From contig CALALQ010000246.1 of the NCBI GenBank assembly GCA_937925595.1, forward strand, positions 1 to 6,066: 6,066 nucleotides of DNA, in the 5' to 3' direction. This document shows, one piece after another, positions 5,631 to 6,066 of the stretch. Both the position numbers and the translations under genes were made by a program. Under the pieces are notes generated by a model. It had not been told where the DNA came from. It saw only the letters and a list, made by a program, of their open reading frames with translations, and ran no database searches. Within the stretch, counting starts at the first letter, position 1, and each line of letters starts with the position of its first letter. The stretch comes from an uncultured Demequina sp. Its GTDB lineage: Bacteria; Actinomycetota; Actinomycetes; Actinomycetales; Demequinaceae.

Positions 5631-6065
5631 TTGGAACGACCCGCACGAACTGTCCCATCAGACATTGAAGTTCGGGTCTCCGACTCGGAGACGCTGAGCG
5701 GCGCGGCCCACAAGTCCTTCACCGAAGCTGTTCGCAGGTACGCAGACAACTTGCTGGACGAAATGAGCCTGCAAGAGTGGGAGCATCGAGATGGCGCGTC
5801 CACCGACACTGCCTATACCGCGCGGCATGTAGCGAATGCGGTAAGAATCCTCGCAATCCGAGGCGGAATGTCGCGAGGGCGGATCCCTTTCTATCGGTCG
5901 GCGCGAATAGCCTCGGTGCTGACCACCCTGTTATCTGGCGCCTCTTTCGGACTAATGAGTCTAAGTCCGTTGTGGGCGATTCCTGGCGGTCTACTGGCCT
6001 TGGTGGCGGCCGGGGTGCGTCTCGTAGCGTGGTGTCACTTCCCGCGGGGGCCTCGTCGTTGTTGA
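5631..6065 (+). CDS. Small protein with helical N-terminal domain and two membrane helices
   Basis: Encodes 144 aa from the TTG start; an ATG 16 codons upstream (5583) lacks a ribosome binding site. Residues about 20-75 are amphipathic helices ending in YTARHVANAVRIL, an arrangement loosely reminiscent of a histone-fold-like helix set. Residues about 93-111 and 114-134 are hydrophobic and form a probable transmembrane hairpin separated by a short SPLW turn. A basic tail (FPRGPRRC) follows, and the TGA at 6063-6065 is complete within the window. Small proteins with a cytosolic sensing domain and a two-helix membrane module occur as effectors in bacterial immunity, but also in many unrelated settings. 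I do not recognise a family. The stretch is consistently codable and starts with an excellent Shine-Dalgarno, so the gene itself is likely real. Any link to the neighbouring SIR2 operon is unproven, and what follows downstream is not visible. Confidence 0.65.
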   Translation: MERPARTVPSDIEVRVSDSETLSGAAHKSFTEAVRRYADNLLDEMSLQEWEHRDGASTDTAYTARHVANAVRILAIRGGMSRGRIPFYRSARIASVLTTLLSGASFGLMSLSPLWAIPGGLLALVAAGVRLVAWCHFPRGPRRC

Positions 6066-6066
6066 C

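Noticed and set aside
5450..5809. Minus-strand 119-codon open frame
   Set aside because: It is antisense to the well-supported small membrane protein gene and the intergenic region, Ser/Arg-rich, and without a ribosome binding site or motif.
1..6066. CRISPR array, tRNA or rRNA genes, long direct repeats
   Set aside because: No regularly spaced repeats, cloverleaf-like segments or rRNA-like blocks were found on reading either strand.

Overview
The window looks like an accessory region of a high-GC actinobacterium. Codon use is strongly GC-biased, long antisense shadow ORFs appear, TTG and GTG starts are used, and two genes look leaderless (an A/T-rich -10-like hexamer six bases before the ATG). 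No rRNA, tRNA or housekeeping gene is present, so the organism cannot be named more closely.

Left part (1-1658): a complete minus-strand IS200/IS605-superfamily tnpB, an RNA-guided transposon nuclease, with no tnpA beside it (IS1341-like layout). The end of tnpB and the bases downstream of it contain several GC-rich inverted repeats, where an omega RNA and the right end of the element are expected. A strong 8-bp hairpin upstream of tnpB fits a subterminal left-end structure. A short open frame at the extreme left may be the tail of a gene whose start lies outside the window.

Centre (1659-4438): a two-gene plus-strand operon. The first gene encodes a 561-residue protein with an N-terminal SIR2-like NAD-binding domain with its key residues intact, and a long C-terminal region I do not recognise. 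The second, 62 bp downstream and with its own ribosome binding site, encodes a 343-residue DUF3800-type protein (DESG motif, late aspartates, predicted RNase H-like fold). SIR2 domains are established NAD-depleting effectors of anti-phage systems. I know of no described defence system that pairs one with a DUF3800 protein, so this cassette is the best candidate for something new.

Right part (4439-6066): a 60-bp convergent gap holds two small hairpins. A minus-strand hypothetical protein (about 298 aa) follows. It ends towards the operon and starts from a promoter-like element that matches the one before the SIR2 gene. After an intergenic stretch of about 220 bp comes a small plus-strand protein (144 aa, TTG start with a strong Shine-Dalgarno) with two predicted C-terminal membrane helices. 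Together this reads as a defence-island fragment next to a transposon. The functional link between the genes is inferred from context.
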